The notes beneath the pieces are model-generated. The model ran no database searches. It was not told the DNA's origin and was given only the letters and a program-made list of their open reading frames with translations. A stretch of DNA of 64,000 nt, from contig NZ_JAUSTI010000006.1 in the NCBI RefSeq assembly GCF_030812775.1, positions 62,001 to 126,000 on the forward strand. The letters are read 5' to 3'. Source of the DNA: Paenibacillus tundrae. GTDB lineage: Bacteria > Bacillota > Bacilli > Paenibacillales > Paenibacillaceae. Shown here one piece after another: positions 62,588-64,000 of this stretch (position 1 is its first letter; each line of letters begins with the position of its first letter). Made by a program: the position numbers and the translations under genes.

Positions 62588-62590
62588 ATA

Positions 62591-64000
62591 ATGAATAAGA
62601 TTAGGAAAACAAAGAAGTTAATGAAAGCTACATCCATTGTGTTAGCCGCGTTTATTTTTGTATTTGTATTGCTTGTTCCAGAAGAAACTGCATCAGCAGC
62701 TCCAATTAATGTTATCGAAAATGGATCTAAAATTGTTGTGAATACTGGAGCGGGATTAGAGTATACCATTGACAAGAATAACGGCAACATGATATCAGCC
62801 CTTTTAAATGGGACTGAGTTAACGGGATCTAAACCTTCTCACATCAACTCTGGACTATGGGGTACTACAGTTAGTTGGGTGAAATCACCATCAGGTGGAA
62901 CTGTAATAATTACCGTAGATACAGATACGCTTACTCATTATTATGTTTCCCGTTCAGGTGAAAATATAATTTATATGGCTACGTACACTACTGCTCAGCC
63001 TGGCGTAGGAGAATTACGTTATATATTCCGTGGAAACAGTGATATTCTCACAGATATTCCCACTAACGCAGACCTTTGGGATAATACTGGAGCTATTGAA
63101 AGTAAAGATATTTACGGTTTCTCAAACGGCTATTCTGCTTCTAAGTTCTATGGTAATGAACAGGCTAAAGATTTAAATGTTCAAGGTGCAACGGGGAATA
63201 ATTTTGGGGTGTTTATGGCTTATGGTAACCGTGAAACTAGCTCTGGAGGCCCTTTTTTCAGGGATATCCAGTTTCAGAGAGCAGCAGACACTGAGGTCTA
63301 TAATTATATGAATTCTGGTCATGCGCAGACAGAGGATTTCAGGGTGGGACTACATGGACCGTATGCTCTAATATTTACAAATGGATCTACCCCAAGTATC
63401 CCGGATTTCAAATGGATGTCTTCTCTAGGATTAACGGGGTGGGTTAATTCTCGTGGAAACGTTGTTTTAAATAATATTTCGGGTATGGAATCCGGTTATA
63501 CATATACAGTTGGATTTGCAAATAGAGATGCACAATATTGGACTACAGCGTCCACATCAGGTACAACAGCTATGTATAATATGAAACCAGGCATTTATAC
63601 TATGAAAATTTATAAAGGTGAATTAGCTGTATATAGCGAGGACAACGTTACGGTAGCAGGAGAGAATAAAACTACGTTTCTCAATGAGAGAAGTATTGAT
63701 AATGATCCAAGCACAACACCATACGTCTGGCGTATTGGTACTTGGGATGGTTCGCCAACTGAATTCTTAAACGGACAGATGATAACCTCTCAACATCCTT
63801 CTGATCGTCGCAATGCAAACTGGGGGCCATTAGCCTACACCATAGGGAACCCGGTTGATCAGTTTCCAGCTATACAGTTTCGCGGAGCGAACGATCCAAC
63901 ATTAATTAATTTTACACTAAGTGCTGAAGAGGCTGCTTCCCCTCACATGCTTAAGATTGGAATTACAACAGCATATAATGGCGGTCGTCCGAAGGTGAGT
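62591..64000 (+). CDS. Rhamnogalacturonan lyase, PL4 family (3' end cut off)
   Basis: The frame is open from ATG 62591 (behind GAGGG) to the window end, 470 codons. A signal peptide (KKLMKATSIVLAAFIFVFVL, then ASA) marks it as secreted. The mature region (VVNTGAGLEYTIDKNNGNM, SGLWGTTVSWV, RYIFRGNSDILTDIP, VGLHGPYALIFTNG) matches PL4 rhamnogalacturonan endolyases, which cut the pectin backbone by beta-elimination. The following PSIPDFKWMSSLGLTGWVNSRG segment leads into the fibronectin-like domain, and YVWRIGTWDGSPTEFLNG into the carbohydrate-binding domain. Products would feed the GH105 pathway. Confidence 0.88.
   Translation, partial: MNKIRKTKKLMKATSIVLAAFIFVFVLLVPEETASAAPINVIENGSKIVVNTGAGLEYTIDKNNGNMISALLNGTELTGSKPSHINSGLWGTTVSWVKSPSGGTVIITVDTDTLTHYYVSRSGENIIYMATYTTAQPGVGELRYIFRGNSDILTDIPTNADLWDNTGAIESKDIYGFSNGYSASKFYGNEQAKDLNVQGATGNNFGVFMAYGNRETSSGGPFFRDIQFQRAADTEVYNYMNSGHAQTEDFRVGLHGPYALIFTNGSTPSIPDFKWMSSLGLTGWVNSRGNVVLNNISGMESGYTYTVGFANRDAQYWTTASTSGTTAMYNMKPGIYTMKIYKGELAVYSEDNVTVAGENKTTFLNERSIDNDPSTTPYVWRIGTWDGSPTEFLNGQMITSQHPSDRRNANWGPLAYTIGNPVDQFPAIQFRGANDPTLINFTLSAEEAASPHMLKIGITTAYNGGRPKVS

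Larger units (their letters stand above)
61915..62590. other. Intergenic region with gene relics before the PL4 gene
   Basis: No intact gene is seen in 675 bases. It holds the msrA terminator, a minus-strand terminator (62040-62062), a 46-codon open minus-strand stretch without a start (about 62197-62340, containing EYNKLEVRNRVGENN), and a plus-strand frame broken by one TAA (62462-62587). Confidence 0.5.

Noticed and set aside
1..64000. CRISPR arrays, tRNA or rRNA genes, prophage or complete insertion sequences
   Set aside because: No regularly spaced identical repeats, no cloverleaf or rRNA sequence, and no transposase or phage structural genes were seen on either strand.

Overview
The window looks like chromosomal DNA of a Paenibacillus-type Firmicute. 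This rests on moderate GC, strong AGGAGG ribosome binding sites, frequent GTG and TTG starts, a galKET operon with type-2 galT, GlcT-controlled ptsG, split gcvPA/gcvPB, yuaF-floT, and lplABC-type sugar ABC transporters with a membrane AraC regulator. No rRNA, tRNA, CRISPR array, prophage or intact insertion sequence was seen. The assignment is by gene content and not by database comparison.

Layout: 1-6.4 kb holds the end of a polysaccharide deacetylase, ilvD behind a leader with an internal terminator, a KGG-repeat stress protein, an acyltransferase, and kdgK-kdgA. 6.4-10 kb holds a hydrolase, a HAD phosphatase, a sirtuin and an aldo/keto reductase. 10-15 kb is an AraC regulator divergent from galKET. 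15-20 kb has an FMN-type protein, an iron alcohol dehydrogenase and yuaF-floT. 20-25 kb is the PTS block glcT, RAT-terminator, ptsG, ptsH, ptsI. 25.1-26.3 kb is a gene-free, repeat-rich stretch. 26.3-31.6 kb is the glycine cleavage system behind a tandem glycine riboswitch, with gcvH divergent. 33.3-35.8 kb is a MutS2-like ATPase lacking the Smr domain. 35.9-45 kb is a rhamnogalacturonan-type uptake locus (AraC sensor, two permeases, GH105, two binding proteins). 45-50.5 kb holds two type I pullulanases. 50.7-57 kb has a lipoprotein, L25/Ctc, a WYL regulator with a HIRAN-like neighbour, a spore-coat-like glycosyltransferase, and TerC behind a yybP-ykoY riboswitch. 57.4-60.6 kb is rtcB plus an AAA ATPase behind a leader. 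The right edge has a YdaS-like membrane protein, msrA and the start of a PL4 rhamnogalacturonan lyase.

The most unusual signals are two 5' leaders that look like uORF-coupled transcription attenuators. One (minus strand, 35.38-35.79 kb) has a consensus promoter, a 7-codon uORF with a good ribosome binding site whose last codons form one arm of a 10-bp stem, then two tandem intrinsic terminators. It precedes the Smr-less MutS2 paralogue. The other (57.41-57.84 kb) has a promoter, two tandem uORFs, a hairpin whose loop strand can pair with the terminator arm, and a terminator. It precedes rtcB and the AAA ATPase. Ribosome-sensing control of a MutS2-type (ribosome-associated in Bacillus) ATPase and of an RNA ligase would fit a translation-stress role. 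This is inference.

A second theme is three promoters resembling SigB-type sites (GTTT, 13-15 bases, GGGTAA-like) in front of the KGG-repeat protein, L25/Ctc and the YdaS-like protein, all families with SigB-controlled members in Bacillus subtilis. Pectin and rhamnogalacturonan catabolism links kdgK-kdgA, the ABC/GH105 locus and the PL4 lyase, with candidate CcpA (cre) sites at several of these and at the second pullulanase.
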